Counted from the stretch's first letter, positions 24,422 to 32,293 are shown. The stretch is DNA of 37,407 nucleotides from an uncultured Eggerthellaceae bacterium (GCA_934648845.1 CAKUFS010000023.1:1-37407), one strand, 5' to 3'. A program made the numbers and translations. Notes: generated by a model not told the origin, from the sequence alone.

Positions 24422-25392
24422 GACCCGCACCTTTCGGATTCGTTGCAGCCAGAAGAAGAAACGGAAGGCGCCGCCCCTGAAGTCACGGCAACAACCGTCG
24501 CGTTATCGCGCTGGCCGCGGGCGAATACCACATCCATAAGCTGGCGCAAATACGCTTTCAGGCGTTCATCGGGGGATGCCGCGGGGAAAGATGCCGCTGC
24601 GGCACCCGCGCTTGCATCACTCATGCGCATGCTGGCATCCGCGGCACCCGCACCCGTACCCTGCGACGCCGCCGCGGCGGCGCCTTCACCGCGCTCCGCC
24701 GCACCACGCGCACGAAGCGCCGATGCATTAAGCGCTTGATGTAATTCCGCATCCGTCAACGACCTGCGAAAACCATCGCTGCACACAAGATAAGAGCACC
24801 GTTTATCGAACGGCCCCTGGGAAAAAACGGGCGTCAAATCATGTGAGGCGCCCACGCATTGCAGCAACGAATTGCGCAAAGGATGCCGCTCGGCCTCGTT
24901 GCGGGTCAAGCGCCCCGCAGCAATTTCGCGCGCCGCAAACGTCTGATCGCGCGTTATCTGGCAAATCGCCCGATCGTCTAAGCAATAAAGGCGCGTGTCG
25001 CCCACCTGCATCACGTAATACGCCTCGGCCGCCACCAAAAACACCGTGCACGCAGCGCCCATCGAAACGCCTTCATGCAGACCGCGTTTCAAAAGCGAGA
25101 GATTGATCTCCTGCAACAGATTCGCCCATTGCACCCGCACCGCCCGCGCGAAGGCAGCGCCCGAAAACCCCAGCGACTCCCCCGCAAGCGGAAGATCGCG
25201 TTGGAACCATCCGTCGAAGGCGCGTACGATCGCACCCGACGCCACCTGGCCGCGCTGCAGGCCGCTCATACCGTCTGCAACAACCGCCAAAGCAACATCG
25301 CCCGCGGAAGTTTGAGCGCGTTTCACCAGATAGGCGTCTTGATTCACCGATTTAACCGGCCCTTTTTCAGACACTCCCGCGCACAACAGCAC
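24415..25392 (-). CDS. PP2C-family Ser/Thr protein phosphatase
   Basis: 325 residues with the GTG at 25392, which follows AAGGAAGGGG by about 9 nt; a GTG at 25401 is possible but too close to that site. The metal-binding Asp residues are in SVNQDA (Asp19), VADGMSG (Asp40), CSDGF (Asp206) and RDNATVV (Asp297), and the family core MGAACTVFLV and VGDTRLYCL is intact, so it should dephosphorylate pSer/pThr with Mn2+ or Mg2+. Residues about 229-272 form a Gly/Ala/Ser-rich insertion between the SDG and RDN motifs. The gene starts 32 bp after the FHA gene and overlaps the kinase gene, so the three are surely one operon and the phosphatase likely reverses the kinase. Confidence 0.9.
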   Translation of the reverse strand: MLLCAGVSEKGPVKSVNQDAYLVKRAQTSAGDVALAVVADGMSGLQRGQVASGAIVRAFDGWFQRDLPLAGESLGFSGAAFARAVRVQWANLLQEINLSLLKRGLHEGVSMGAACTVFLVAAEAYYVMQVGDTRLYCLDDRAICQITRDQTFAAREIAAGRLTRNEAERHPLRNSLLQCVGASHDLTPVFSQGPFDKRCSYLVCSDGFRRSLTDAELHQALNASALRARGAAERGEGAAAAASQGTGAGAADASMRMSDASAGAAAASFPAASPDERLKAYLRQLMDVVFARGQRDNATVVAVTSGAAPSVSSSGCNESERCGSC

Positions 25393-25424
25393 GAGGCACA
25401 CCCCTTCCTTTGCGCCGCTTGACC

Positions 25425-26537
25425 CTAGCCGATGATAAGCAGGCGCTCGACGTTTTGCAGCGACACGAACCAATAGCGCACATGCCCCGCCAACACCAGG
25501 CAGTCGCCAAACGCCAAGGGGAAGCATTCCGCTTCCGTTGGCGCGCCAGCACCGCCAGTACCGCCTTCGCCCACCGCACCAGCGAACCCCGCACCAACAA
25601 CACCGGCATTGCTGCCTTCCGCAGCAGCGCCTTCGCCTGCCGCATTGGCGTCGTTTCCGCTGCTCCACACGGTGCGCCCGCCGCGATGCACCGACGTGCC
25701 ATATCGCGACCCCTCGTCGCGCACGTACCAAACATCATGCTCGCGGAAAATGCTGCAATGACGGCGCGACACCAAACCGTTTGTCTCCACCGCATCGCAG
25801 TCCACGTAACGACCGATAAGGAACGGTCCACCCTGATTAATGGCCCACATGTTTTCAATGGAAGCAGGGTTGTCATCAACCGCACGCAAGATGCATGCGC
25901 GCGACGATTCGCTACACGAAACATCGTCATCGCAGGTCAGCATAGCAGTTGGGCTCTCGTCAACCAGCCCGTTTGCGAACTGTTCCTCCAAGTGTCCAAA
26001 CGTCATCAAGTAGAAAAACGAACAAAGAACCGCCTGCAAACACGCGTCGGCGTCAAGCGCAACCTGCTCACGCGCCCACGCACGCAACAGCTCGATCTCG
26101 CCATCAAGACGCGTGGTGCTGATATCAATGCGCCCCTGGGGAATTTCCGCAATAAGCCCCGCACGAAGCTGCTCGTAGCCCGTCTCCAGCAAATCCGCCA
26201 CTAAACGTGCCTGATCACCATTGGTTTCCCGCAGCAAATCCTGCGCCAAACACGTTGCCGCTTGCTCGAAAAGAGCGGGATTCTGACGCAAGCTTTCCTG
26301 GAAATCGGAAGCATAACGCGAAGAATGAAGCAGGCGCGACAAGCCACTTGCGCTACGTTTTCTCATCTCGGGGTTCTGATTATTCACATATCGGCCGTTC
26401 AAGCCCACGTATGCATACAGCGCTTTATGATTGAGCGCGCCGTTTGTCAGCAGGCGAAGGTACTCCGCATACCGGTAAAACGCGGTATACCACCCCTGGT
26501 CTTTCATCGGTTCTTCGCGGTTTGTTGCCTCGCCCAC
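25425..26537 (-). CDS. FHA-domain protein with an unrecognised N-terminal helical domain
   Basis: 370 residues from a GTG at 26537 with GGGAGG 6 bp upstream; the ATG at 26507 (360 residues) is an alternative with a poor site. Residues about 1-225 are soluble and mostly helical and match no family I recognise. The C-terminal FHA domain (about 230-365) binds phosphothreonine: IGR (241-243), SRRHC (258-261) and GSRYGTSVH (277-284), where the usual N of GSxNGT is Tyr. Between that motif and LAFGDCLVLAG lies an Ala/Gly-rich insertion of about 44 residues (294-337), in the loop of the domain. As first gene of the FHA-PP2C-kinase operon it is the likely phospho-reader. Confidence 0.85.
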   Translation of the reverse strand: MGEATNREEPMKDQGWYTAFYRYAEYLRLLTNGALNHKALYAYVGLNGRYVNNQNPEMRKRSASGLSRLLHSSRYASDFQESLRQNPALFEQAATCLAQDLLRETNGDQARLVADLLETGYEQLRAGLIAEIPQGRIDISTTRLDGEIELLRAWAREQVALDADACLQAVLCSFFYLMTFGHLEEQFANGLVDESPTAMLTCDDDVSCSESSRACILRAVDDNPASIENMWAINQGGPFLIGRYVDCDAVETNGLVSRRHCSIFREHDVWYVRDEGSRYGTSVHRGGRTVWSSGNDANAAGEGAAAEGSNAGVVGAGFAGAVGEGGTGGAGAPTEAECFPLAFGDCLVLAGHVRYWFVSLQNVERLLIIG

Positions 26538-26733
26538 GTTCGCCCTCCCGTCGCACCTTCTCCTGCCGCATAATCCATGACGCGCTCCCCATTGTAGATG
26601 CTTTTTTGACGCACAGGTGTTGCGCAACACCCCGACTTGCGATTATTTTTTCAAAAAGGGGCAAAATCAGGCGTTTTTTAGGCGTGGCAAGCTACTATGG
26701 TGTGACCAATTACGCAAAAGGAGTTTTCATCGC

Positions 26734-27306
26734 ATGAGTCTGCATCGCGCCATTTTCAACTCGAATTCGTCCGCAACGCCGCACGCTCTTTCCACGCGCA
26801 GATCGCACAAAAGCGTCTGCGCACTTGCCGTGCTCGTGGCAATTGCGCTGTGCATAAGCGCGACGTTCCTTTCGGGATGCAACAAGACATCATCGGAAAG
26901 CAGTAGCTCTGACCAGGTACAATATCAGGGCACTTCAATCACGCTGGGAAATTTGAGCATGATTCTTTACAACCAGGAAATCGTGCGCAACACTTCGGGG
27001 AATGACTGCCTTGCCCTGTACTTGCATGTCACAAACCGCGGAACGTCTGCCGAATCTGTTATGGGCTCATACAACGTTAGCCGCAACCAGGGCGCGGGAA
27101 CGCACCTGAAAGTCGCGGTGGCCTACGACACGAACGGCAACGCGCTGCACACAGGTGAAAAACGCATTCAGCCTGGTGAATCAGCCGATATCGCGCTGTG
27201 CTTCGTTTTGGTGAACGATAAGCCGGTGACTATTACGTTCGGAAACGAAGAGCGCGGCGTGGCAGAAACCACCCTCACGCTTCCCTTGCCCGAAGCCGAA
27301 GAATAA
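26734..27306 (+). CDS. Putative lipoprotein with an Ig-like (DUF4352/DUF5067-type) domain
   Basis: 190 residues with a twin-Arg-free, basic N-terminus, a hydrophobic segment at about 27-46 and the lipobox FLSGC, so Cys at about 49 would be lipidated by the Lgt encoded nearby. A Ser-rich spacer follows, then a beta-rich domain (ITLGNLSMILYNQEIV, LALYLHVTNRGTSAESV, IQPGESADIALCFVL, PVTITFG) with the pattern of small telokin/Ig-like domains found in secreted Gram-positive proteins. Function is unknown. The ATG at 26734 has AAAAGGAG about 10 nt upstream. The gene is divergent from the FHA operon with about 200 bp between starts, and its product could be an extracytoplasmic partner of that system, but this is only positional. 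Confidence 0.7.
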   Translation: MSLHRAIFNSNSSATPHALSTRRSHKSVCALAVLVAIALCISATFLSGCNKTSSESSSSDQVQYQGTSITLGNLSMILYNQEIVRNTSGNDCLALYLHVTNRGTSAESVMGSYNVSRNQGAGTHLKVAVAYDTNGNALHTGEKRIQPGESADIALCFVLVNDKPVTITFGNEERGVAETTLTLPLPEAEE

Positions 27307-27328
27307 CCCCCTGCGGCGCCGCAGGGGG
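27307..27328. terminator. Perfect 22-bp palindrome after the lipoprotein gene
   Basis: CCCCCTGCGGC immediately followed by GCCGCAGGGGG, directly after the stop codon of the lipoprotein gene. There is no T-run, so it would be an atypical or Rho-assisted terminator between this gene and the convergent lgt. The next 108 bp hold no clear gene. Confidence 0.45.
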
Positions 27329-27436
27329 CACAGTTGCACGCGCGCCTGCGTGCGTACGCATGAGACGAAGCACCAGACACAACACAGCCGCATCTTCCTC
27401 TGCGCGACCTGCTGTGTTCCATGGCCCGCGCGTACC

Positions 27437-28270
27437 TTACGCGGCTTCGTCCTTCGCAACTTGCCCCTGCTGCGGGCGCTTCGCCTTTGCCGCATATATA
27501 AGAAGCGCTGTCCCTATGATGATCAGGGGAAACGATAGCACCATACCCATCGTCAGCCAATCACCGAACAGATATCCCAGCTGAGCATCGGGCTGGCGGA
27601 CAAACTCGATTGCCACGCGTGCCAAACCGTATCCCGTCAGAAAGACGCCCAGAAACGTTCCCTGAGGACGTGGCGGTACCTTGCGCGAAAGCGCATACAA
27701 CACAACAAACAGCACGATTCCTTCCAGAACCGCTTCGTAGAGCTGAGACGGATGACGCGGCATCATGCCCGCGCTGCCACCAAACACAACGCCCCAGGGA
27801 GCATCGGTAACGGCGCCCCACAGCTCGCCGTTCACGAAATTGGCGCAGCGGCCAAACAGCAGACCCAGCGGCGCGCCCACCACCGCCATATCGGCAAGCG
27901 TAAAATACGGTACCCCTATCATACGCGCTGTGACCAGGCCCGATAGAAGAGCGCCAACTAAACCGCCATGGAAGCTCATACCGCCTTGCGAGAGAGCGAA
28001 GATCTCCAGCGGATGCCTGAAGTAATAGCCGTCGCCGTAGAACAGACAATAGAACAGACGCGCACCCACGATAACGCCAATGATCACGCCTAAAAGAACG
28101 GTCAACAATGAATCAGTATCAAGCGAGATCTTCCACCGCTTTGCCGTGCGTGCAATGATGAGCGCAGCACAGGCGAAACCCAAAATGTAAGCAATGCCGT
28201 ACCAACGCACTGAAAACGGCCCTATCGAGAACGCGACCGGGTCAAGCATTTGATAGATTTGATTGAGCAT
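27437..28270 (-). CDS. lgt: Prolipoprotein diacylglyceryl transferase
   Basis: 277-residue polytopic membrane enzyme that transfers diacylglycerol from phosphatidylglycerol to the lipobox cysteine. Seven hydrophobic segments can be seen. The family blocks are intact: VRWYGIAYILGF (22-33), GGMSFHGGLVG with the essential His (about 96-106), the signature GRCANFVNGELWG (about 139-151) and RHPSQLYEAVLEG (about 171-183). The tail is short and basic/acidic (KAKRPQQGQVAKDEAA). The ATG at 28270 gives MLNQIYQMLDP, the usual start. It is convergent with the lipoprotein gene. Upstream lies the non-coding palindromic element described separately. Confidence 0.95.
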   Translation of the reverse strand: MLNQIYQMLDPVAFSIGPFSVRWYGIAYILGFACAALIIARTAKRWKISLDTDSLLTVLLGVIIGVIVGARLFYCLFYGDGYYFRHPLEIFALSQGGMSFHGGLVGALLSGLVTARMIGVPYFTLADMAVVGAPLGLLFGRCANFVNGELWGAVTDAPWGVVFGGSAGMMPRHPSQLYEAVLEGIVLFVVLYALSRKVPPRPQGTFLGVFLTGYGLARVAIEFVRQPDAQLGYLFGDWLTMGMVLSFPLIIIGTALLIYAAKAKRPQQGQVAKDEAA

Positions 28271-28377
28271 GAGTTCTTCTGCTTTCGCTTTCGTTCGATG
28301 AGCGTCGTTCGAGCGGCGCTTGATTTATCGCGCTCATTTTAGCAAAGCGACCCTACGCCGCCCGCCACGGACCTTGA

Positions 28378-28410
28378 TTGTTGACAAAATACCCCACCTT
28401 TTGTCAACAA
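28378..28410 (+). repeat. 33-bp palindromic repeat, left copy
   Basis: TTGTTGACAAAA and TTTTGTCAACAA form a perfect 12-bp inverted repeat around the 9-nt spacer TACCCCACC. The whole 33-bp unit recurs inverted at 28914-28946 with a single mismatch, including the spacer. It occurs nowhere else in this window by eye. Confidence 0.85.
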
Positions 28411-28913
28411 ACGGCGATTCAAGATATCTAGCAGCACGAAACAATCCAAACCGCGACATGGACACCGAGCGCGCAATCGCAACCTATTTCCCTTCAACGC
28501 CTCGGTTTAAAGGCATGTTGTTGGATTTTGGGCTCGGAATTCGAAGTTGCGACAGGTTGGAAGTAGGTCGAGAACGCAAATCGGGGCTTTTACCAGCACA
28601 CGCTCCGTCGATGAAAGATGCATATTTGCAAAACGCCTGCTCATAATTATGCTTAAATAAGGCGTTTTGCAATGAAGGTCTGTCGCTGAAGACCCAACCT
28701 ACTTCCAACCTGCTCCAACTTCGAATCCGCCCCGTTTTTTCAACAACATGAATGAAAGCCGCTTGACGAAAGGGACGAAAACACAATTGGAGCACTCGAC
28801 AACGCTATAGGACATCCGCGCACCTCCGAAACTCTCAAGAATCGTCGATTTTTAGTTAAAAAGTCCCCGTCCCCCTTTAACATGCGAGCCAGCACACTGC
28901 GCCAAAACAAGAA
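28411..28913. other. Non-coding interior with nested inverted repeats
   Basis: About 500 bp with no credible gene on either strand. A 28-bp inverted repeat (28540-28567 with 28698-28725, 25 of 28 positions, reading TTCGAAGTTG..CAGGTTGG) encloses a perfect 13-bp hairpin TTGCAAAACGCCT/AGGCGTTTTGCAA (28626-28638 with 28660-28672). Together with the outer 33-bp copies this gives three roughly concentric palindromes. It could be a miniature element, a structured RNA, or a protein-loaded DNA structure. Confidence 0.6.
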
Positions 28914-28946
28914 TTGTTGACAAAAGGTGGGGTAATTTGTCAACAA
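28914..28946 (-). repeat. 33-bp palindromic repeat, right copy (inverted)
   Basis: The reverse complement matches the left copy at 32 of 33 positions: TTGTTGACAAA, then TTACCCCACCT, then TTTGTCAACAA. The conserved asymmetric spacer defines orientation, so the two copies face each other at 536 bp centre to centre. It abuts the terminator of the NifU-domain gene. Confidence 0.85.
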
Positions 28947-28974
28947 AAAACGCCCCGCAGGATACACGGGGCGC
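28945..28974 (-). terminator. Terminator of the NifU-domain gene
   Basis: On the minus strand CGCCCCG and CGGGGCG pair around TGTATCCTG and are followed by six T. It begins about 20 bp after the stop codon of the NifU-domain gene. Confidence 0.8.
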
Positions 28975-28994
28975 TGAAGAAATGCGACTTACTC

Positions 28995-29285
28995 TTATTT
29001 GTCGTCGTCAACAACAATGACGTTCGGGCTGTTCAGAAGCTCGTCCATGTCAAGATCGGCAGGAACAACCGAAGTCACGCCCGGCACGCGCTCCTTCAGG
29101 ATGCGCTCAACGCCGTTTGCCAGCGTTAACTGCGACATGGGGCAACCCTTGCAAGCACCCTGCAACTCAACAGTAACAACACCTTCGTCGTTTACGCCAA
29201 TCAGCTTCACATCGCCGCCGTCTGCCTGCAAGGACGGACGGATGAGCTCCAACACGGCGCGTACGCCTTCAATATCAACTTTCAT
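28995..29285 (-). CDS. NifU-like C-terminal domain (Nfu) iron-sulfur carrier
   Basis: 96-residue protein consisting of one Nfu domain, which binds and delivers Fe-S clusters as a dimer. It has the family pattern VLELIRPSLQADGGDVKLIGV and the cluster-binding CKGC in GACKGCPMSQLTL (Cys45 and Cys48), then the amphipathic helix GVERILKERVP. Stand-alone Nfu proteins of this size are common in Actinobacteria and Firmicutes. The ATG at 29285 is preceded by an AAGGAG. It is monocistronic as far as can be seen: 70 bp from the dCMP deaminase gene upstream and a terminator downstream. Likely clients here would include NrdG and other Fe-S enzymes, which is inference. Confidence 0.92.
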   Translation of the reverse strand: MKVDIEGVRAVLELIRPSLQADGGDVKLIGVNDEGVVTVELQGACKGCPMSQLTLANGVERILKERVPGVTSVVPADLDMDELLNSPNVIVVDDDK

Positions 29286-29354
29286 GTGATTCTCCTTAAA
29301 TCATCGTGTTTTTCTTTCGCGGGTGATTGTAACACAGCAGCGCCCTATAAATGG

Positions 29355-29810
29355 TTACCCTTCGAAAACACGAATACGCATTCCCGATTCTTCCAGCATG
29401 CTCATAGCAAGCTCATCGGGGTACGGATTTTGATACACGACCTCTACAATACCGGCATTGATAATCATCTTCGCGCACAGCACGCACGGCTGCGTGTTCA
29501 CATACAACGTGGCGCCTTCTACGCTTATGCCATAACGCGCCGCCTGGATCAGGGCGTTTTGTTCTGCATGAAGCGCGCGGCACAACTCGTGGTTTTGCCC
29601 GCTGGGAACATTGAGCTGCTGGCGAAGACATCCCGTTTCAAAACAATGGCGAAGGCCCGTGGGCGCGCCGTTGTAGCCCGTTGCCAGAATGCGCTTATCG
29701 CGCACCAGCACGCATCCCACGCCGCGTCGAACGCACGTAGTTCGCGTGGCAACCTGATTTGCCAGCGTCATAAAATACTCATCCCACGAGGGACGATGCA
29801 GCTGTTCCAT
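29355..29810 (-). CDS. dCMP deaminase (ComEB-type)
   Basis: 151-residue zinc deaminase that converts dCMP to dUMP for thymidylate synthesis. The zinc-binding and catalytic residues are in ALHAEQNAL (His and catalytic Glu) and PCVLCAK (two Cys); a second set of Cys/His (CFETGCLRQQLNVPSGQNHELC) forms the structural site seen in this family. The start MEQLHRPSWDEYFM at 29810 is preceded by AAGGGGAAG at good spacing; a longer start at 29840 is possible but lacks a site. Length is normal. Upstream lies the block of direct repeats, so its promoter must lie within or next to repeat DNA. Confidence 0.92.
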   Translation of the reverse strand: MEQLHRPSWDEYFMTLANQVATRTTCVRRGVGCVLVRDKRILATGYNGAPTGLRHCFETGCLRQQLNVPSGQNHELCRALHAEQNALIQAARYGISVEGATLYVNTQPCVLCAKMIINAGIVEVVYQNPYPDELAMSMLEESGMRIRVFEG

Positions 29811-29875
29811 GTCTTCCCCTTTCGGAAAGTCAATGTCCATCTTTAACCGAATCCCCTTCGCACCAAAACCAGCAA

Positions 29876-29973
29876 GTGAGCTGGCCTTACGCGCCGCTGT
29901 TCGGCAGAACAGCGGGATCCCAATGGAACAAATAGATCGAAAGCCTAGAGCCCACGAGGGCGAAGCGAATTGG
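29876..29973. repeat. 98-bp direct repeat A, copy 1
   Basis: Begins GTGAGCTGGCCTTACGCGCC and ends AAGCGAATTGG. It is identical to copy 2 at 30148-30245 at 97 of 98 positions. Inside is a 9-bp hairpin CCGCTGTTC-GGCA-GAACAGCGG. It shows no coding potential and lies between the dCMP deaminase gene and upp. Confidence 0.9.
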
Positions 29974-29974
29974 A

Positions 29975-30019
29975 CCTCGCGCGCCCTCACCAAGTAATTC
30001 GAAGGCCTAGACGCCGCGA
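29975..30019. repeat. 45-bp direct repeat B, copy 1
   Basis: Begins CCTCGCGCGCCCTCACCAAG and ends AGACGCCGCGA; nearly identical to copy 2 at 30095-30140, with one small length difference and a few changes near the left end. It directly follows repeat A copy 1. Confidence 0.8.
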
Positions 30020-30094
30020 ACAGAGCTCGCAGCGAGCCCTGGCTCTTATCAAAGCCACTTCCGCACCAAAGTCAGCGAAGACGAAGCGGCATGG

Positions 30095-30140
30095 CCTCGC
30101 GCGGCCTTCACCAAGTAATTCGAAGGCCTAGACGCCGCGA
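30095..30140. repeat. 46-bp direct repeat B, copy 2
   Basis: Second copy of repeat B. It precedes repeat A copy 2 instead of following it, so the order is A-B-spacer-B-A, all in the same orientation. The spacer at 30020-30094 has a diverged piece (CCGCACCAAAGTCAGCG) resembling the sequence just before repeat A copy 1. Confidence 0.8.
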
Positions 30141-30147
30141 GAGCGCA

Positions 30148-30245
30148 GTGAGCTGGCCTTACGCGCCGCTGTTCGGCAGAACAGCGGGATCCCAATGGAA
30201 CCAATAGATCGAAAGCCTAGAGCCCACGAGGGCGAAGCGAATTGG
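30148..30245. repeat. 98-bp direct repeat A, copy 2
   Basis: One mismatch to copy 1 (GGAACC against GGAACA). It ends 49 bp from the upp stop codon. The near-perfect identity implies recent duplication or active gene conversion. Confidence 0.9.
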
Positions 30246-30293
30246 CCTTAGGTGCCATGAGCGTAGCCCGCAGTGAGGCTATCGGCTTTCTAG

Positions 30294-30941
30294 CTATTTG
30301 GTTCCGAAGATGCGGTCGCCGGCATCGCCAAGCCCCGGCACAATGTAGGCATCTTCGTTCAGCGTCTGATCAATGGCGCATACGTAAATCTGCACATCAT
30401 CGTCAGCAGCAAGCAGTGCCTCAACGCCCTGGGGTGCCGCAACCATGAACATGCACTTGATGGTGTCCTTCACGCCCACGCTGCGCAGGTACTGCACGGC
30501 GGCAATGGCAGAGCCGCCCGTTGCCAGCATGGGGTCAACCACGATAACGGTGCGCTCGGCAATATCGGCCGGCATCTTCGCGTAATACGGAACAGGTTCG
30601 TGGGTTTCCTCGTTGCGATACATGCCCAAATGACCCACGCGCGCAGCGGGAATCAAATCAAGCACGCCATCGACTAAGCCCAGGCCAGCGCGTAAAATGG
30701 GCACGACAGCCAGCTTCTTTCCCGCCAGCTCGTAGGCGGTGCAGGGGCAAATGGGCGTTTCAATCTCAACAGGCTTAAGCGGCAAATCACGTGTTGCCTC
30801 GTAACCTTCGAAAAGGGCCAGCTCACGCGTGAGCTCGCGGAATTGCTTACTGGACGTGTCTTTCTGACGCAAAATGGACAGCTTATGCTGCACCATGGGA
30901 TGATCAACAACAATAACGCGCGAACCGTATTTCGTTTCCAA
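30294..30941 (-). CDS. upp: Uracil phosphoribosyltransferase
   Basis: 215-residue pyrimidine salvage enzyme that makes UMP from uracil and PRPP. The N-terminal hood begins SRVIVVDHPMVQHKLSILR. Active-site blocks are PILRAGLGLVDG, the PRPP-binding VDPMLATGGSAIAA, and the uracil-binding C-terminus YIVPGLGDAGDRIFGTK. The start is an uncommon TTG at 30941, supported by AAAGGA 8 nt upstream and by exact alignment of the family N-terminus; the ATG seven bases upstream is in another frame. Length is normal. It is separated from glyA by a terminator and followed by the direct-repeat block. Confidence 0.95.
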   Translation of the reverse strand: METKYGSRVIVVDHPMVQHKLSILRQKDTSSKQFRELTRELALFEGYEATRDLPLKPVEIETPICPCTAYELAGKKLAVVPILRAGLGLVDGVLDLIPAARVGHLGMYRNEETHEPVPYYAKMPADIAERTVIVVDPMLATGGSAIAAVQYLRSVGVKDTIKCMFMVAAPQGVEALLAADDDVQIYVCAIDQTLNEDAYIVPGLGDAGDRIFGTK

Positions 30942-30990
30942 TGCTCATTCCTTTCTCAAGCGCGGTAATGGTACCACCTGCAAGCATAGC

Positions 30991-31022
30991 AAAAAAGCGC
31001 CCAGCACATGCCGGGCGCTTTG
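30991..31022 (-). terminator. Terminator of glyA
   Basis: On the minus strand AAAGCGCCCGGCA and a matching CTGGGCGCTTT arm pair around a 4-nt loop, followed by a T-run. It starts 15 bp after the glyA stop. Confidence 0.85.
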
Positions 31023-31036
31023 AGAAAATCTGACAA

Positions 31037-32293
31037 TTAGATGGTCATGCTAGGATACAGCGGATGGTTCGCCAGAATGACATCGACCTTCTTGCGGATA
31101 TCGGCAAGCTTGGCGTCGTCGGCAGCATTGAACACCGTTGCCGCAATGAGCTGGCCAATCTCGTGGAACTCGTCCTTGGTAATGCCGCGTGTTGTGCCCG
31201 CAGCCGTGCCCACGCGAATGCCGCTTGTAACAAACGGAGAACGCGGCTCATTGGGAATGCTGTTCTTGTTCACCGTCAGGCCCACGCGCTCAAGCAGCTT
31301 CTCGGCATCCTTGCCGGTCACATCGGCTGCCGTCAGGTCAACCAGACACAGATGGTTGTCGGTGCCGCCAGACACCAGACGCAGGCCGCCTTCGGTCATG
31401 CCTTCGCCCATTGCCTTGCAGTTGTCAATGATGTTCTGAGCGTATTCCTTGAAGGAAGGCTGCAACGCTTCACCAAAAGAAACGGCCTTACCAGCAATAA
31501 CGTGCATCAGCGGGCCACCTTGGCTACCCGGGAACACGGCGGAGTTGATCTTCTTGATAAGCTCTTCGCTGTTTGTCAAAATCAGGCCGCCACGAGGACC
31601 GCGCAGCGTCTTGTGCGTGGTTGTGGTGGTGATATCGGCGTACGGTACGGGGCTGGGATGCAGACCAGCGGCAACCAGACCGGCAATGTGAGCCATATCG
31701 ACAACCAGAACGGCACCTACTTCATCGGCGATTTCCTTCATCTTGGCAAAGTCGATGATGCGCGGATACGCAGAAGCGCCGCCCATAATCAGCGCAGGAC
31801 GGCATTCCTTTGCCTTGCGCAGCATTTCGTCGTAGTCCAAAAGCTCGGTTTCGGGATTCAGGCCATAGGGAACAACGTTGTACAGCTTGCCGGAGAAGTT
31901 AGCAGGCGAACCGTGCGTCAAATGTCCACCATGATCAAGAGACATGCCCATAATGGTGTCGCCCGGCTTGATGGTGGCGAAGTAAGCGGCCAAGTTGGCG
32001 TTTGCGCCGGAATGCGGCTGAACATTTGCGTACTTGGCACCGAACAGCTTGCATGCGCGCTCGATAGCGATGTTTTCAATGGTGTCGCAGTTTTCGCAAC
32101 CGCCATAGTAGCGCTTTGCCGGATAGCCTTCAGCGTACTTGTTCGTAAACACGCTGCCCATGGCCTCCATTACCGCTTCGGAAACAATGTTCTCGGAAGC
32201 AATAAGCTCAACGCAGTCGCGCTGACGGGTGAGCTCTGCAGTCAGAGCACCCGCAATATCCGGATCTTCAGCAGTCAGATGATCGTAGTTCAT
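31037..32293 (-). CDS. glyA: Serine hydroxymethyltransferase
   Basis: 418-residue PLP enzyme that converts serine and tetrahydrofolate to glycine and 5,10-methylene-THF, the main one-carbon source, including for dTMP synthesis. Characteristic blocks: ELIASENIVSEAVMEAMGS, NKYAEGYPAKRYYGGCE, NVQPHSGANANLAAYFA, VVDMAHIAGLVAAGLHP and the PLP-lysine motif TTTTHKTLRGPRGG. The C-terminal SGIRVGTAAGTTRG is also standard. The ATG at 32293 follows AAAGGGAAG. It has its own terminator and about 350 bp of upstream DNA, so it is probably monocistronic. No active-site changes seen. Confidence 0.97.
   Translation of the reverse strand: MNYDHLTAEDPDIAGALTAELTRQRDCVELIASENIVSEAVMEAMGSVFTNKYAEGYPAKRYYGGCENCDTIENIAIERACKLFGAKYANVQPHSGANANLAAYFATIKPGDTIMGMSLDHGGHLTHGSPANFSGKLYNVVPYGLNPETELLDYDEMLRKAKECRPALIMGGASAYPRIIDFAKMKEIADEVGAVLVVDMAHIAGLVAAGLHPSPVPYADITTTTTHKTLRGPRGGLILTNSEELIKKINSAVFPGSQGGPLMHVIAGKAVSFGEALQPSFKEYAQNIIDNCKAMGEGMTEGGLRLVSGGTDNHLCLVDLTAADVTGKDAEKLLERVGLTVNKNSIPNEPRSPFVTSGIRVGTAAGTTRGITKDEFHEIGQLIAATVFNAADDAKLADIRKKVDVILANHPLYPSMTI

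Noticed and set aside
29876..30245. Insertion sequence
   Set aside because: No transposase frame or terminal inverted repeats; the units are short direct repeats.
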